DNA of 64,000 nt, from contig BJKQ01000013.1 of the NCBI GenBank assembly GCA_006538405.1, positions 372,001 to 436,000 on the forward strand. Reading direction: 5' to 3'. Source of the DNA: Hansfordia pulvinata (taxonomy: Eukaryota; Ascomycota; Sordariomycetes; Xylariales). A program made the position numbers and the translations under genes. Below are positions 1 to 11,409 of the stretch, one piece after another. The stretch's first letter is position 1, and each line of letters starts with the position of its first letter. The notes under the pieces are model-generated. The model saw only the letters and a list, made by a program, of their open reading frames with translations, had not been told where the DNA came from and did not search any database.

Positions 1-871
1 CCATGGACTGTGAGTCGGACGCAAGAACGGCTGCGTGTTTCCCGGGACTCCGTCAAAGTGGCGGGTTTGAAGCCTCTCACAGACCCAAGCATGGAAGCCA
101 CCCGAATCTAGCTTGCTGCTCTCAGTCGCATTCACATGAGGGGAAGTTTGTTGGAATAGTCTTACTGTGAGCTGGATTACCTGGTTAGAAAGGCAACCTT
201 TACTCTACCTGTTGTGCAGGGGAGCGGCAACAGCGCCGAATAAGCGGACTCTCGAAGCATTTGCCCGTGCTGCAGCCCAGCTGTTTCTGTTATTGGCATC
301 GGGCCAGCAAAGGGCCATGCAGCAGATGTTTGGCTTCCAGTCGTGGCCAGAGAGGGAGAAGTAACGTTTATCACGTGGAGGCAAGTCAGGCGCGGCGAGG
401 TGTGAGTTTGCACTATTTTTACATTTGTTTTGTGAGGGTTTTGTTTCCTATGCGCCGCGCGTGACCTCACGGCGCACTGCGGCGTCGAGGAGGTGCCCTC
501 GGTACGGAGGGCGCTATTCAGCCCTTGGCTGCCCGGCGATCTCTCCTCCTTGCTCGTGAGCTCGGCCTCTCCTGGCAATCCCGGTTGCGTACGGAATCGC
601 AGGGGGCAGCTTCGGCATGGTCGTCTTTGCTATGCGTTTTGCGATCCCGCTGTACTCCCATCGTTTCCCGTGTTCCACGACGAAGCGAGCAGATGGGGGT
701 GCAGTAGATTAGGCAGGTCGATTGCCGATGGAAGAAAAAAAGAGAATAGCATGTACAGGTGGGCGAGGACTTTTTTCCTGATATTCCTCTCCTTCTTCTC
801 GTTTCGCTCGCTCGGATCTTTCGTTTCATACAGGTCCGCTGACTGGTAAATTGACAATGGTGCTGCCTCGT
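1..871. other. no gene recognised; downstream flank of SSS1
   Basis: Only short, overlapping open frames of low plausibility occur on both strands. I see no tRNA, 5S rRNA or repeat. The right part should hold the 3' untranslated region of the minus-strand SSS1 gene. Confidence 0.5.
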
Positions 872-1288
872 CTACGCGCCGCCGACGAGGATGTTGTTTA
901 CGGGAATGTGAACTAGGAGGCATATAGTCAGCGACACGGTGTCGGAGGGGTTAGATGCCCCGGGGGGAAAAAGCGCCGAGAGGCAGAGGAAGAAGACATA
1001 CTCAGCTTAACGACGTATCCGACGGCGCCCATGATAAGGAAGCCGACGCCAACGGCCTGGCAGATCTTGAGGTACTCCTTCTGGTCGGCTGTAGGAAAGG
1101 ACGGGTCAGCGCGATACGGGACCGGACGAAGCATTGTCTTTGAGGAACGGGGAGAAAGTCGGCGACGCGCGCAGACGCGGCGAGGGAGCGAGGCGCGACT
1201 TACGCTTGGTGCAGCGGCTCATGAACTGAGTGCCGTCCTTGACAAAGTCGCGGGGGACGTCGAGGATCTCCTGGACAGCGTCGGCCAT
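872..1288 (-). CDS. SSS1: Protein transport protein Sec61 subunit gamma (SSS1)
   Basis: Small tail-anchored subunit of the Sec61 translocon, which moves nascent proteins across or into the ER membrane. Model: exons 1288-1204, 1088-1002 and 912-872 (minus strand), 70 residues, the usual size for the family. The N-terminus MADAVQEILDVPRDFVKDG is followed by a cytosolic Lys/Arg segment (TKPDQKEY), one membrane helix (about residues 36-56, QAVGVGFLIMGAVGYVVKL) and the lumenal end IHIPVNNILVGGA. Both introns have GT..AG ends and restore the frame exactly, one inside the Pro codon of KPD and one inside the Ile codon after VVKL. Family knowledge: this C-terminal helix seals the lateral gate. Divergent from the CPSF6-like gene, about 2 kb apart. 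Confidence 0.96.
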
Positions 1289-3287
1289 TTTGAAAGATTG
1301 GTTGGGGATGGGCGTCCGTTGGTGACTTGTGTGGTGGCGGAGGGCGGGACGACGGAGCTGGCGATGTTGGGTGAGAGAGGTGATGATGGGACAGGATGTA
1401 AAAGGAGGCCCGTCGCTTTTCTGCAGGGCAGCTCAGGATACCGGGACACGACACGACACGTTAGGCTTAAGGTTAAGGAACAGATCTCCCTTCCATTGCG
1501 GAAGCTGAGAGGTACGGAGGTACGTAGCAGGGTTGGGAGAGGGTCTAACCCTGAATGGGATGGCCTAGAAGGCGTCCAGGGTCGCGCCTTCATTGTCCGG
1601 GGTTGTGGGACTTGCTACAATCACCGAGTAAGAAATGTTATTATCACCGGGTCGAGCTCTCCCCCGTCAAGGCTTAGAATAGCAGCCAACGCTGTCGTGG
1701 CGATTTGTCAAGTATAATTCGCAATGCGGAGTCCATTTTCTTTGAGGTTACCGCTCAGTACGCTCTTCACATAGAGTAAGTGATGATCAGACAGGCTAGA
1801 GAAGCTTTCTGAAGCACTCGAGCGCTATGAATGCTGTGCCACTTCGTGCTCGGAGTTGTCGGGTCCAAGCGGCGGTGGTGATAGAGGGCCAATTTGCATG
1901 TGCTCCATATCTTGCACCCGTGTCACTGGCGTATCCGTGGTCGATTGAAAGCGTGCAACTCTCGCGCCCTCTACTCGTACTTCCAATCATGACGGGCCAA
2001 CCGCAATTGCGCGCATGTCGCTGCAAGTACGGGATGTATCGTTTCTTTTCTGAAGCATGCGATAAGACACTCAGACGCAGGGGAAGTTGGCGTGGAACGA
2101 GCTCGAGAGTTCCAAACCGGGCTGCAACTCCAGCTGACTCGGGGAGGCACTTGCCCACAGCTGGAGCCTGGCGGTGGAGCAGCTTCAACAGGTCGCCCAA
2201 AGGTCATCCGACGCCTATTGTTAGAGCGGAAGGTACCTGGAAGTACGTGAGATATCTGCCAATACACTTTTCGCACTTGCATTACGAGTAGCTGACTTCG
2301 AGTCCAGCCGGCTTCGGTCACCGTGCGAGGCGCTACAGGCGGTGGCTGGAGCGGCTCAGGGCCCGCAAGCCACCCGTGCAGCGGCCCTGAGCACTGGCAG
2401 CCCTGGGCCCTGAAGCGCCGCCCCGAGTCCCGGCCCGAAGGCCATGCATTGAGGTGGGCGACCGGCGTGCGCCAACGGGCCCAACTTGGCCTCTGCCCAC
2501 TGCTGTCTTGCTCACCTGCCCGAAGCTCGGCAGCGACTTCGTCTTGCCTCCAGACTCGCATCTATCTTTGCCACTGCGCTATTCTCATCTCCCCGACCAC
2601 CACACCTCTTCATTCCATCCACCTCACTCCCACTCGCATCTCGACTCTCGTGCCTGCGTCGCGTTGCCCCGGAACTTCGTCGCCGCGCTCACTACCTTAC
2701 ATAGTACTAACCAGCAGTCGTGCCGCGCCCCTCGGAGGATCTACTCGTCTTGTCCTCTGCCTCAAACCAGGGAGAGCTTGTGCGCGGCCTATCCTACCTG
2801 TACTAGTTTCTCGATCCGGCGCGCCCCACGGCTGCTTCTTGACGGACAGCCTTTCACGAGCATAAGGCTTCTTTGGGCCCATCTCATCTTCTTCCTGTCA
2901 CAGCCCAGGTTGTCTGTCTTGTCCTGTCTATCCTGACGGCCTGCTGCCCCAGCTTCTTGTCCCATACACAGCACACAAAGGCCAGGCAGGGCGCGTCCCT
3001 GACCAATCTTGTTGACTGCCGCTGTTCGGCTTGTACGTATCCGCTATTTTTCTGTTTCTTCCGTCGCCTGCTTGTCTCTTCGCTTCATTCCATTTCATCT
3101 CTCGCGCGCATCATGGCCTTTGGCAACATGGTCCGGGCCGCCGCCCTATCGTGTAACTTTGTCTAACTGATGACTGGATGGGAAGGCTTCAACCCAAGCA
3201 GACGGCTCCTGTATCTATCCTGAATACACCGTCATTTGACTTCACACTCATCCCACGTCACCTCACCCTCCGCCCATAGCAGACAAG
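1289..3287. promoter_or_regulatory. divergent intergenic region and long 5' leader
   Basis: Lies between the start codons of SSS1 (minus) and the CPSF6-like gene (plus). From about 2520 to 3280 the plus strand is strongly pyrimidine-rich, as in fungal 5' leaders. A short upstream frame of 17 codons occupies 3113-3166, about 120 bases before the CPSF6-like ATG. TACGAGTA-type octamers lie at 1972 and 2283. No gene seen. Confidence 0.5.
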
Positions 3288-4510
3288 ATGGCCGAGGAGG
3301 ATTTCGAGATCGACATTTACGGCGACGACGAGGGTAACCAGGACTCGAGGCCCGACGACTCCAGCGCGCAATCCTACGACAACAACAATGCCGGCATCAC
3401 CGTCGCGAACGGCTCCAACAACTCGACCGCTCATCAGTCATCCCACAACCAGTCCGATTATGGCACGAACTACGAAACTTCGCCCACCAACGATGGCGAT
3501 CAGAACTCCAACTACTCGTCTCAGCCCTACCAGCAGGGTGTAAAGCGCAAGGTGGAGGGATCCGACGACAGACCTGTAGATCCCAATGCCACTCCTAGCC
3601 TGATGGTGTCGGAGCTGAACTGGTGGAACACGGACGATGACATTCGCGGTTGGATCAGCAAGGCGTCATGCGAGGACGAGCTCAAGGACATTACGTTTAG
3701 CGAACACAAGGTTAACGGCAAGAGCAAGGGGTGAGTTGCGAACCAGTTACGCTGGGCCTGCGCCTGGTTTATGTGCCTATGTACTGACCACGTCACAGCC
3801 AAGCATACATCGAATTCACTTCGCAGCAAGCCGCGACCGCCACAAAACACCAGATCGAGACCCTCAGTGCAGAGGAACTTGGTGGCAAGAAGCCCACCAT
3901 CATCTACTCGAGCCCGCATAACAATCCGTTCAGAACCCTGCCAAAGGACGGGCCGACGCGACAGAAGACAGACTATGGTTCCCGTGGAGGCGCAAACGCA
4001 GGCTACAATGATCGGGGCGGTTTCCGCGGCCGAGGCAACTTCAACAACAATAACAATCAGCGTGGTGGTTTCAACCGTCACTTCTCCGGTCCCAACATGG
4101 GCGGCGGCGGTGGCGGCGGCGGTTTCAACAACAACATGGGAGCAGGAAACTTCAACATGGGCGGAAACTTCGGAGGCGGCTTCAACCGCGGCAGCGGCGG
4201 CGGCATGATGGGCGGCGGTATGCGTGGCGGCCCCATGGGCAACATGCGCGGCGGTCGTGGGGGCATGAATCAGGGCATGAACAACGGCATGATGGGCGGA
4301 GGCATGATGGGAGGCATGGGAGGGATGGGCGGTATGGGCGGTATGAACATGCCCATGGGAGGCATGGGCGGTGGTATGGGTGGTGGTATGGGCGGTGGCA
4401 TGAACATGGGCTTCCAGGGGCAGCCCCATTTCAACCCTGCCTTCTTCGGCGGTAACCAGCAGTCTGACTGGCAGAACCCGCATGGCGCCAAGAGACCGAG
4501 AGGAGAGTAG
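3288..4510 (+). CDS. CPSF6/CFIm68-like RRM protein with Gly/Met/Asn-rich tail
   Basis: Probable mRNA 3'-end processing or splicing factor related to metazoan CPSF6 (cleavage factor Im large subunit). Exons 3288-3730 and 3799-4510 (intron with CTGAC branch site), 384 residues. Residues 1-100 are acidic and Asn/Ser-rich with a basic GVKRKVEG patch. The RRM follows (about 104-190): SELNWWNTDDDIRGWI corresponds to the CPSF6 signature LTWWTTDEDL, and VNGKSKGQAYIEF is the RNP1 strand, split by the intron at the KG codon. The tail (about 215-384) consists of RGG/FGG repeats and then long Gly-Gly-Met runs, ending in KRPRGE, a possible nuclear localisation signal. The RRM assignment is firm. The CPSF6 name rests on the WW-x-TD-D motif and domain order; human CPSF6 has a Pro-rich and RS tail, so the C-terminus differs. 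Confidence 0.85.
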
Positions 4511-5216
4511 GGCAGCTTCGGCTTTTATGGCTGAACGTGCTCCGAGGCGACGAGTAGATTGATAGTGGTTAGAGCTGTTTGTCAGATGACTGCCGACGCG
4601 CAAGTCCTGTGGCATGGCTGAATTTGAGCTGCATAGAAGCAGTCGTATGAAATGAGCAGCTGTTGGCTCTCTACTTTAGCTTTGTCTTTTCCATCCCACA
4701 TCGCAGGGTCTGTACCTGCAGGTCCAGCAGGGTGGGAGGTGCCCCGCTTCTGCGTCAATCATGACTGCATGGCATATCGAGGGCCCAAATTATCATCATT
4801 GTCTACTCGGCCACGACAGCCCGCATAGGGAACCCTCCCACATGGGGTGTGCGAGGAGCTGCGGGCCCGCCAAAGGTCAGGATTGAGAAAAGAATACGGC
4901 ATTTGTTTCTTACAAGACTAGCAAATAGTGGAATCGACGTATAACTCAGTTTACAATACTACGTCCTTGATACGGCAATCAGTGATATACAAGGCGGACA
5001 CAGGCTAATATCTTACATGCCGCGCCGTGGAATGCATTGAATACATTGTGTCTTCCTATAAAGGCGCTCTTTCGTCCTCGCTATGAGGCAGGATCCTATT
5101 GTTACATGTAGGTATGTGTGTCCATAAACTAACAGTATGCAAAACAGAATCTATACTTACGTACCCGATTTTGCTCGGCGAAGAAGGTCCTGCGAGTATT
5201 GGTGTGCCCAGCGGAT
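4511..5216. other. convergent 3' flanks, no gene
   Basis: Lies between two genes that end toward each other and probably holds both 3' untranslated regions and polyadenylation signals. It is more AT-rich than its surroundings after about 4900. No coding frame or RNA gene recognised. Confidence 0.5.
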
Positions 5217-6058
5217 TCACGCCACCTTCTTCGCCTGCGCTACCGCCGCGGGCTTGATATCGGGCCCAAAGGCGCCTAGGGCGTACAGTGTGCGGGAGAG
5301 GCAGAGAAAGACCTATTGGTTTTGTTGTGTCAGTTCTGTCCTCTTCTACTCACAATAGGGAACACGAGCGCTTACCGTGAAGCCGACGTTGCCCCACGTC
5401 ATGGCGTTCCACGAGGCCGGGTCGAGGCTTCGCTCATAGCCCAGACCCCAGCAGGTCAGGAGGACGTGGCTGATGTCGGCGAACCTGCGTCCGTGGTAAG
5501 GCTGGTCAGTTTCCACAGAAGAAATGGCGGAACTTCTCGTTGCCAGACTTGGCGGGCAAGAAGTAGCCCTCATGGGAGAATGAAGACGCAGCGACAGTTG
5601 GAAGGCAAACGCACCAGCATGCCAAGAGGTAGGCCTGGACGACGCGTAGCTCTCGCGTGGTGTGCAGAACAGCGGCGCCGATGAGGAACACGAGGGCATA
5701 CGTGTTGCCGAGTTGCAAGGCGACCATGCGGGCATTGTCTACGGGCAGAGAGGCTGATACGCCCGCAGGCGAGCCCGGGATCTGCTCGTCGATGAACCAG
5801 TCGGCGTCGGCCCAGGCGCCCACTGCTCCGGCCACTCTGTTTTTGTTGAGAACGAGGGATGTCAGCAATGTGGATGTGTCAATGGCACTTTCCCGAGCCA
5901 AGTGAGTTGCTTGAAAGAGGGAGCATGTTCATTTGGAACTGTAAATTTGGGCCGGAGGTGGGAAAGGGGCTGGGGTTGTTGAAGGCTGTTTCGTACAGGG
6001 AGATGGGCTCGATGATGGTGAAGAGCAGGCGCGGGAAGGAGGGCAGCTGGTCCGCCAT
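5217..6058 (-). CDS. DUF7704-type four-helix membrane protein
   Basis: Uncharacterised fungal integral membrane protein. Exons 6058-5997, 5836-5615, 5484-5376 and 5312-5217, 162 residues. All three introns have GT..AG ends; the first two also have CTGAC branch sites. The joined protein begins MADQLPSFPRLLFTIIEPIS, then LVAGAVGAWADADWFID, then four predicted membrane helices: about 6-28, 64-82 (ALVFLIGAAVLH), 90-118 (AYLLACWFADISHVLLTCW) and 132-152 (WGNVGFTVFLCLSRTLYAL). The pattern xPRxLFxxxEPIS near the start, LRVxxA in the middle and WNxxxWGNxGF near the end is what I know as the DUF7704 family. Function is unknown in the family. The C-terminus is lysine-rich (QAKKVA). Confidence 0.85.
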
Positions 6059-7309
6059 GATCGCGTCGGTCAGGTACCTAAGGTAGGTAGCTTAAGGGTT
6101 GCCTGATTCCTAGTAAGACTTCTGCGTCGTAAATGTCGAGAGGTGCTGTCGACACGGCAGATACAGCTACAGTGAAGCTGCGCGATGAGGGCGATCACGA
6201 AGCACAATGGCGCGCAGCGACAAGCCCGGAGCTGGAGTGGGTTAGGCACACTCCAGGGCTTTCAGCAAACGACGAACGAGTACCAGCAGCCCGCAATCCG
6301 GTGCCCACTCACGACTCCAGGCCTCTCCAGAGGCGTCCTGGGGTGCAGGGCTGAGGCCCAATCCCCAGGGGCCAGCGGATTCGGGCCCTAACCTGATCGA
6401 GCTAGAGGGTCCGTCTTTCTGCAGCGGTGCGCTAACCACCGGGACAGACAGGCACGACGGGCACGATAGGCTGGGGGGAACTGGGGGCACTCTTCAGGGC
6501 TCCCGGCGGCTATCGGGGATTTTCTGGTGAAAGCCCTGGCTCATCGAAGAGTCAGTATCTGTACGCGACCTGCACCTCATTTCCCAGCGTGCATGCGACG
6601 AAACTAAGTAGCTCTACTACATCCACTCAGAAAGCCATCGACTTCCGTGGTATTGGATGCTGTTGGATTGGATAGAATGGCAATTGCAGAGACCCTGAAG
6701 CCACTACCAGCTTCACGCCTCCACTGCCCTCAGAGGTCACCTCCACGCCACGCCGTGACCGACCTTTTCCTCTTTTCCACCCTCCCTTCTCCATCAACCC
6801 CTCACCCCGTTTCGTCTGGCTCTGTACTTCTCGACTATCTCGGGCTGCGATCTGCAAGCGCCCGGGAGCCCGACCAGGTGCCGCAAGCTCCTGGCCCTTC
6901 GCAACCCGGGTCATCCCATCCCATCTCATACCATCTCATCTCAACCCATCCCGGCTCTGTCGACGTAACATCCCACCCACCCTGGCGCTTCCCGCTCATT
7001 TGCGTCGCCAGCCTCATTCCAACATAGCTGTACCACAGACATTCGAGCGCTTTGTTCATTTCAGGTGCAGCTCATTTGCCTCAACTTCGTCCTCGACGTC
7101 GGCTCGTCGCAAGTCGTCCGCCCGCCTCAGCTTCAGCACCTTCATCGCCACCATGCCTGCAGCTTGAGATCCACCCTCGCCGCAAGATGAGCAAGCATTA
7201 GTATACTTCACCATCTCCGTCTGGCTTCAGTACCGACTCTTCACGGCTTGCAAAACACTCTCCTTCCTCCAATGACCTTTGGCCTCTGCCACCGGGCCGA
7301 TCGAGACAC
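6059..7309. promoter_or_regulatory. divergent promoter and leader of the Myb gene
   Basis: Between two divergent start codons. A telomere-type element CCCTAACC lies at 6386-6393, and AGGTAGGT-type repeats at 6074-6090. The plus strand from about 6690 is pyrimidine-rich, consistent with a long leader of the Myb gene. No gene recognised. Confidence 0.5.
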
Positions 7310-7334
7310 ATGGCTACCATCGAGCCCCGACTGA
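7153..7334 (+). promoter_or_regulatory. three upstream open reading frames before the Myb gene
   Basis: ATG-initiated frames lie at 7153-7167 (4 codons plus stop), 7187-7201 (4 codons plus stop) and 7272-7334 (20 codons plus stop). The last is out of frame with the main ORF and overlaps its ATG at 7310, an arrangement that usually lowers translation of the main ORF. Whether all three are in the mRNA depends on the unmapped transcription start. Confidence 0.5.
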
Positions 7335-9031
7335 TCCACCTCCTCAACGAGTCGGCCGACACTCCGCGCGCCCACCATGTCGAGCTCCCCTCCATGAGAG
7401 GCCTGGCTCTACCGGATTCCCATCCTCCCGATCGCCGCTTGCCTATTGAACTTGGTGCTGCCTGGAGCAAAGATGCCGCGGACCAGCCTGCGCCTGTCTC
7501 CGCCCAAGAGCACGTCGCCCAGGGCCAGGCCCAAGCTCAGCCACAAACCGCCTCTATGCCCTTGATCCACTCCCTATTCGAAGACTTCAATGCTCACGGT
7601 CTCACTTTTGGCGCAAGCGGCACCGTGACCAGGAATGAATGGGGCCACACGGCTGATCGCGCTCTTCCGAATCTATTCTCTTCCGACCTACCCCCTCTGT
7701 TCGATCCGGGCGCCGAGTTGGAAGAGATCCCACATGTCACCAAGAAACGACCTTCGAGAGAAGACTTTGTTCAGTTACCCCAGCCGCAAAAGAAGAAGAA
7801 AGCCGACTCCCAATCACACGCACGCCCGAAATTCCCTCCCATGATTGTTGGCCTGAACGAACCGCCCCGCAACGCAAACGCCCCTCTCTTTCCCCCAATC
7901 TCCTTCGATGAAAACATCCACGCCGACCATCAGCAGCCTTCGAATACACCTCAGTCAGCCACGCAAGAAACCCCAATCTCCGCGGCACCTCCTTCGCAGG
8001 ACAAGCCAGAACCCGCGCCAAATGCAGAACCTGAACGGACCCCAACAGGCAAAGTCAAGCGGCGTGCTGCGAAGCCCAGACGAAAGTGGTCCGAGGAGGA
8101 GACCAATGCATTGCTGCTGGGAGTCAGCAAGCATGGCGTGGGCAGGTGGACTGACATACTGGAGGACAAGTCGTACGTCTTCAATGATCGCTCAGCGGGC
8201 GACCTTAAGGACAGATTCCGCACATGCTGCCCGGAGGAGCTCCGCGCTAAGATTGCGCGGAAGAAGGAGGCTGCCAAGGAGGAGCCATCCAAAACGCAAG
8301 AACCCATCGCCAAGCCAAAGAAGGGCATCATGGCGGAAAACATACTCAATGAACACCAAGAAGATACCGGCCGAGGCGAAGACGACAGTTCCTCTCAACC
8401 TTGTCCAGATACCTCGACGGAGTCGGACCAGAAACCGCGGAAAAGCCGAGCTCACCGCAAGAACATGACTGATCTCGCGCAGCTGGGCATCAATGCGCCT
8501 TTCAAAAAGTCACTTCGTCGAGAGAGGCAGCCTTTTTCCGAGCAGGAAGACCAGGAGATTCTCCAAGGCTTCGAAAAATACGGCGCGCAGTGGACTAAGA
8601 TTCAGCGCGATCCCGATTTCCATCTAGGCAAGCGGCAGCCTACGGACCTGCGGGACAGGTTGCGCAACAAGTATCCAGAAAGGTTTGCGAGCGCCGAGAA
8701 AACGGCAATGCAAGTCAAAGAATCCCGTCAGAGCAATGCGACACTCGAGCCAACCGTGAGCATGGGCGTTGACAAATATCTCGATGTGTCGTGCCCAACT
8801 CTTCTTGAACCGCAACTCAACCGTGCCAGCTCCAAGGATGAAGTGCCGAGACTGCCCCCGATGGCGTCTGGCCTTGGCGAGTCCAATGAAGCTGCCCAGG
8901 CGCAAACAAGCTTGTGGGGCGACATGGGTTCAGCCAACATTTCTGAGATGGATATTTCACGCCTTCTCCTGGACGACACCCAGCCACCCAGCGTTCCATG
9001 GCTCCACGACAAGCGAGGAGCTGCAGTGTGA
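7310..9031 (+). CDS. double Myb/SANT telobox DNA-binding protein (Teb1/Tay1-like)
   Basis: Probable nuclear DNA-binding protein of 573 residues without introns. Two Myb-like helices-turn-helix modules lie at about residues 257-312 (RKWSEEETNALLLGVSKHGVG, later DLKDRFRTCCPE) and 404-460 (RQPFSEQEDQEILQGFEKYG, later DLRDRLRNKYPE). The conserved Trp of each repeat is present in WSEEE, GRWTDI and AQWTKI, though the second repeat has Phe in place of its first Trp. The L(K/R)D(R/K)xR end of each repeat is the telobox-type third helix. Two-repeat proteins of this kind include fission yeast Teb1 and Yarrowia Tay1, which bind TTAGGG-like sequence at telomeres or in promoters. The N-terminal 250 residues are disordered, with one basic patch (KKKKAD, about 160). 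The assignment to Teb1/Tay1 is inference from architecture; the Myb domains are certain. Confidence 0.8.
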   Translation: MATIEPRLIHLLNESADTPRAHHVELPSMRGLALPDSHPPDRRLPIELGAAWSKDAADQPAPVSAQEHVAQGQAQAQPQTASMPLIHSLFEDFNAHGLTFGASGTVTRNEWGHTADRALPNLFSSDLPPLFDPGAELEEIPHVTKKRPSREDFVQLPQPQKKKKADSQSHARPKFPPMIVGLNEPPRNANAPLFPPISFDENIHADHQQPSNTPQSATQETPISAAPPSQDKPEPAPNAEPERTPTGKVKRRAAKPRRKWSEEETNALLLGVSKHGVGRWTDILEDKSYVFNDRSAGDLKDRFRTCCPEELRAKIARKKEAAKEEPSKTQEPIAKPKKGIMAENILNEHQEDTGRGEDDSSSQPCPDTSTESDQKPRKSRAHRKNMTDLAQLGINAPFKKSLRRERQPFSEQEDQEILQGFEKYGAQWTKIQRDPDFHLGKRQPTDLRDRLRNKYPERFASAEKTAMQVKESRQSNATLEPTVSMGVDKYLDVSCPTLLEPQLNRASSKDEVPRLPPMASGLGESNEAAQAQTSLWGDMGSANISEMDISRLLLDDTQPPSVPWLHDKRGAAV

Positions 9032-10167
9032 TCATCATCCGCCACATGAATATTGAACGCTGCTCTCAACCAAAGAAGACTTTACCGCTCTTTTGCCACG
9101 AACAACACAATGCCGTTTGATTGAGCTGTACATGGACTCGAGGCTGTCGTTGGAAAACACGCCTGATCTATGGGGCTTCACCAGATGCAGGGGAGCTTGT
9201 CTAGTGGAAACTGGAACGAAGACAGCCCGGAAGTGCTGTACCGAGTGTATCAATAGACGGGGGGCACAAGTTTTGATCGTCAGACTGCGTCGCAGAGATT
9301 CAAATGCCGCGACGGTTATCGAGTCTATAGACCTGCGTAAAGTAGACCTTGTGACGCGGTCGGACCACACCTGGCAGGATATGGCAGTCTTAGGAGGCAG
9401 CGTAGACAGCCGAGCGGCTTGTCTCGACCTGGCTACAAACAGTGTAAGGAGAAATCTTTCGCGAAGCAGCGTGCCTGAAATGGATCATACAATGCTCTGG
9501 CGACCTGGTGCGCTTCAGCACGTTGGTATACTATATTGTCCATCGGACAAGCTCCTGTGAGCGATGTATGAAATCTAGCAACTCTGAACGTAGGTAAGAA
9601 CGAATCGCAGCCTCGCTTCTATGAGACTCCGAATTGTCTAGGTAAATTCAAGATCAACGATCGAGTACCACGTCGCTCAAGCAAGTCCATAATCACATGC
9701 AGCCAGCGTGGTGATCTAAGTCAGGTTCTTGGTGCACCAGCTGTCTGCAAGCTGTCGATTCTTGGCGATAAACAGATCCACGACATGCAGGAGTTCAACA
9801 TTGAACTGGGTGACGTGAAGATCTATCGTCTTAGTGGGGATATGTAGATAAGAATGGCTCCTACCAGGCATGCAAGAACCGGGGCGAAGAACTGCTAGTG
9901 CCAAAACCAGACCAGACATGGCGGTGGACTCTGTGATAAGGGCGATAAGCGCACAGACCAGTCTCAAGCACATACTTTTAGTAGGGCAAGCACACAGAAT
10001 AATTGCACTCTCCACCGAAATTGGGACCCGCAACAGCAGCTTGGTGGGCGCGAGACTCATCTCGACTTTTTGCCTTGACTCCCGCCTCGACTTGGACATC
10101 CCGCCAACTTCTCAACCTCCACAGCCAACCCTTCACCGACCCACGACTGTACTAACCACCAGCCAAA
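9032..10167. other. intergenic, no gene recognised; RPS4 leader at right
   Basis: Contains the 3' flank of the Myb gene and the promoter and leader of the eS4 gene. Open frames here are short and not protein-like. The last 80 bases before the eS4 ATG are pyrimidine/AC-rich. Confidence 0.45.
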
Positions 10168-11409
10168 ATGGGTAGAGGACCGTAAGTTATCCCGAGTCTC
10201 GTCGCTGTACTGCCCGGCAATTGCAGACTGCGCGCTGCAATTTGCGCGGTCTTCTAAGGCCCGAGAGGCACTCGCTGACATTTCCCCCTCAACAGTAAGA
10301 AGCACCAGAAGCGCCTGAGTGCGCCTTCGCACTGGCTGCTCGACAAACTCTCCGGAGTCTACGCCCCCAAGGCCTCCGCCGGTCCCCACAAGGCGCGCGA
10401 GTGCCTGCCGCTCATCATCTTCATCCGCAACCGCCTCAAGTATGCGCTCAACTACCGTGAGACCAAGGCCATCCTCACCCAGCGCCTGATCAAGGTCGAT
10501 GGCAAGGTCCGCACCGACACCACCTACCCCACCGGCTTCATGGACGTCATCACCATCGAGAAGACCGGCGAGAACTTCCGCCTCGTCTACGACACCAAGG
10601 GCCGCTTCGCCGTCCACCGCATCCAGGCCGAGGAGGCCGAGTACAAGCTCGGCAAGGTCAAGAGGGTCCAACTCGGAAAGGGCGGAATCCCATTCTTGGT
10701 CACGCACGATGCACGAACGTACGTTCCATCAGACATCATTCAGCCGTTGGATCAAGCTTTGGTAGAACCACCCTGACCCGCCCACCACCGTCATCACCGC
10801 TGCGTTTCTTGACACGGCCGCTCGTCTCCCCATGGATTCGTATACGCTCAAGCCGTTTGCCAAATGCATACCAGCATTCTTGTCGTTTGGCCCGTAGCCT
10901 TCGGTACAGCCATTACAATTCGACGCTCGGCAGTCAAGACTGGCGGTGATGATGGGAAGTGGACGGAAATTTTGGGCAACGGATCAACCAGAGCTTCGAA
11001 TTCTACCGGCTGTAATGTCCCCCTATCCGTACTCTTAAGCTAATCCACCATGCACAGCATCCGCTACCCTGACCCTGCCATCAAGGTCAACGACACCGTC
11101 AAGATTGACCTGTCCACCGGCCGCATCACCGACTTCATCAAGTTCGACACTGGCGCCATCGCCATGGTTACCGGTGGTCGCAACATGGGTCGTGTCGGTG
11201 TCGTCACCCACCGTGAGCGCCACGACGGTGGTTTCAACGTCATCCACATCAAGGATGCCATTGACAACTCCTTCGCTACCCGCGAGTCCAACATTTTCGT
11301 CATCGGTAACGAGAAGCCTTGGATCTCCCTGCCTAAGGGCAAGGGTGTCAAGCTCACCATTGCCGAGGAGCGTGACCGCCGTCGCGCCCACAACCTGGCT
11401 GGCAACTAA
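10168..11409 (+). CDS. RPS4: 40S ribosomal protein eS4
   Basis: Structural protein of the small ribosomal subunit. Exons 10168-10181 (14 bases), 10296-10718 and 11058-11409, 262 residues, which matches the family. It begins [18 protein letters not shown] and contains the S4-type RNA-binding segment (about 42-110), the central domain with [14 protein letters not shown] (joined exactly across intron 2) and a KOW motif near [16 protein letters not shown]; it ends [12 protein letters not shown] very short first exon ending in the Pro codon is usual for fungal ribosomal protein genes. Intron 2 is unusually long (339 bases). The high-level codon choice (GTC, AAG, CGC) fits strong expression. Confidence 0.98.

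Noticed and set aside
3527..4615. 362-codon minus-strand frame opposite the CPSF6-like gene
   Set aside because: His/Thr/Ala and Val runs mirror the Gly/Met repeats of the sense gene; it is a shadow frame.
10719..11057. Possible C/D snoRNA in RPS4 intron 2 (GTGATGA near 10945)
   Set aside because: A box C word is present but no CTGA box D with a flanking terminal stem follows at a usual distance.
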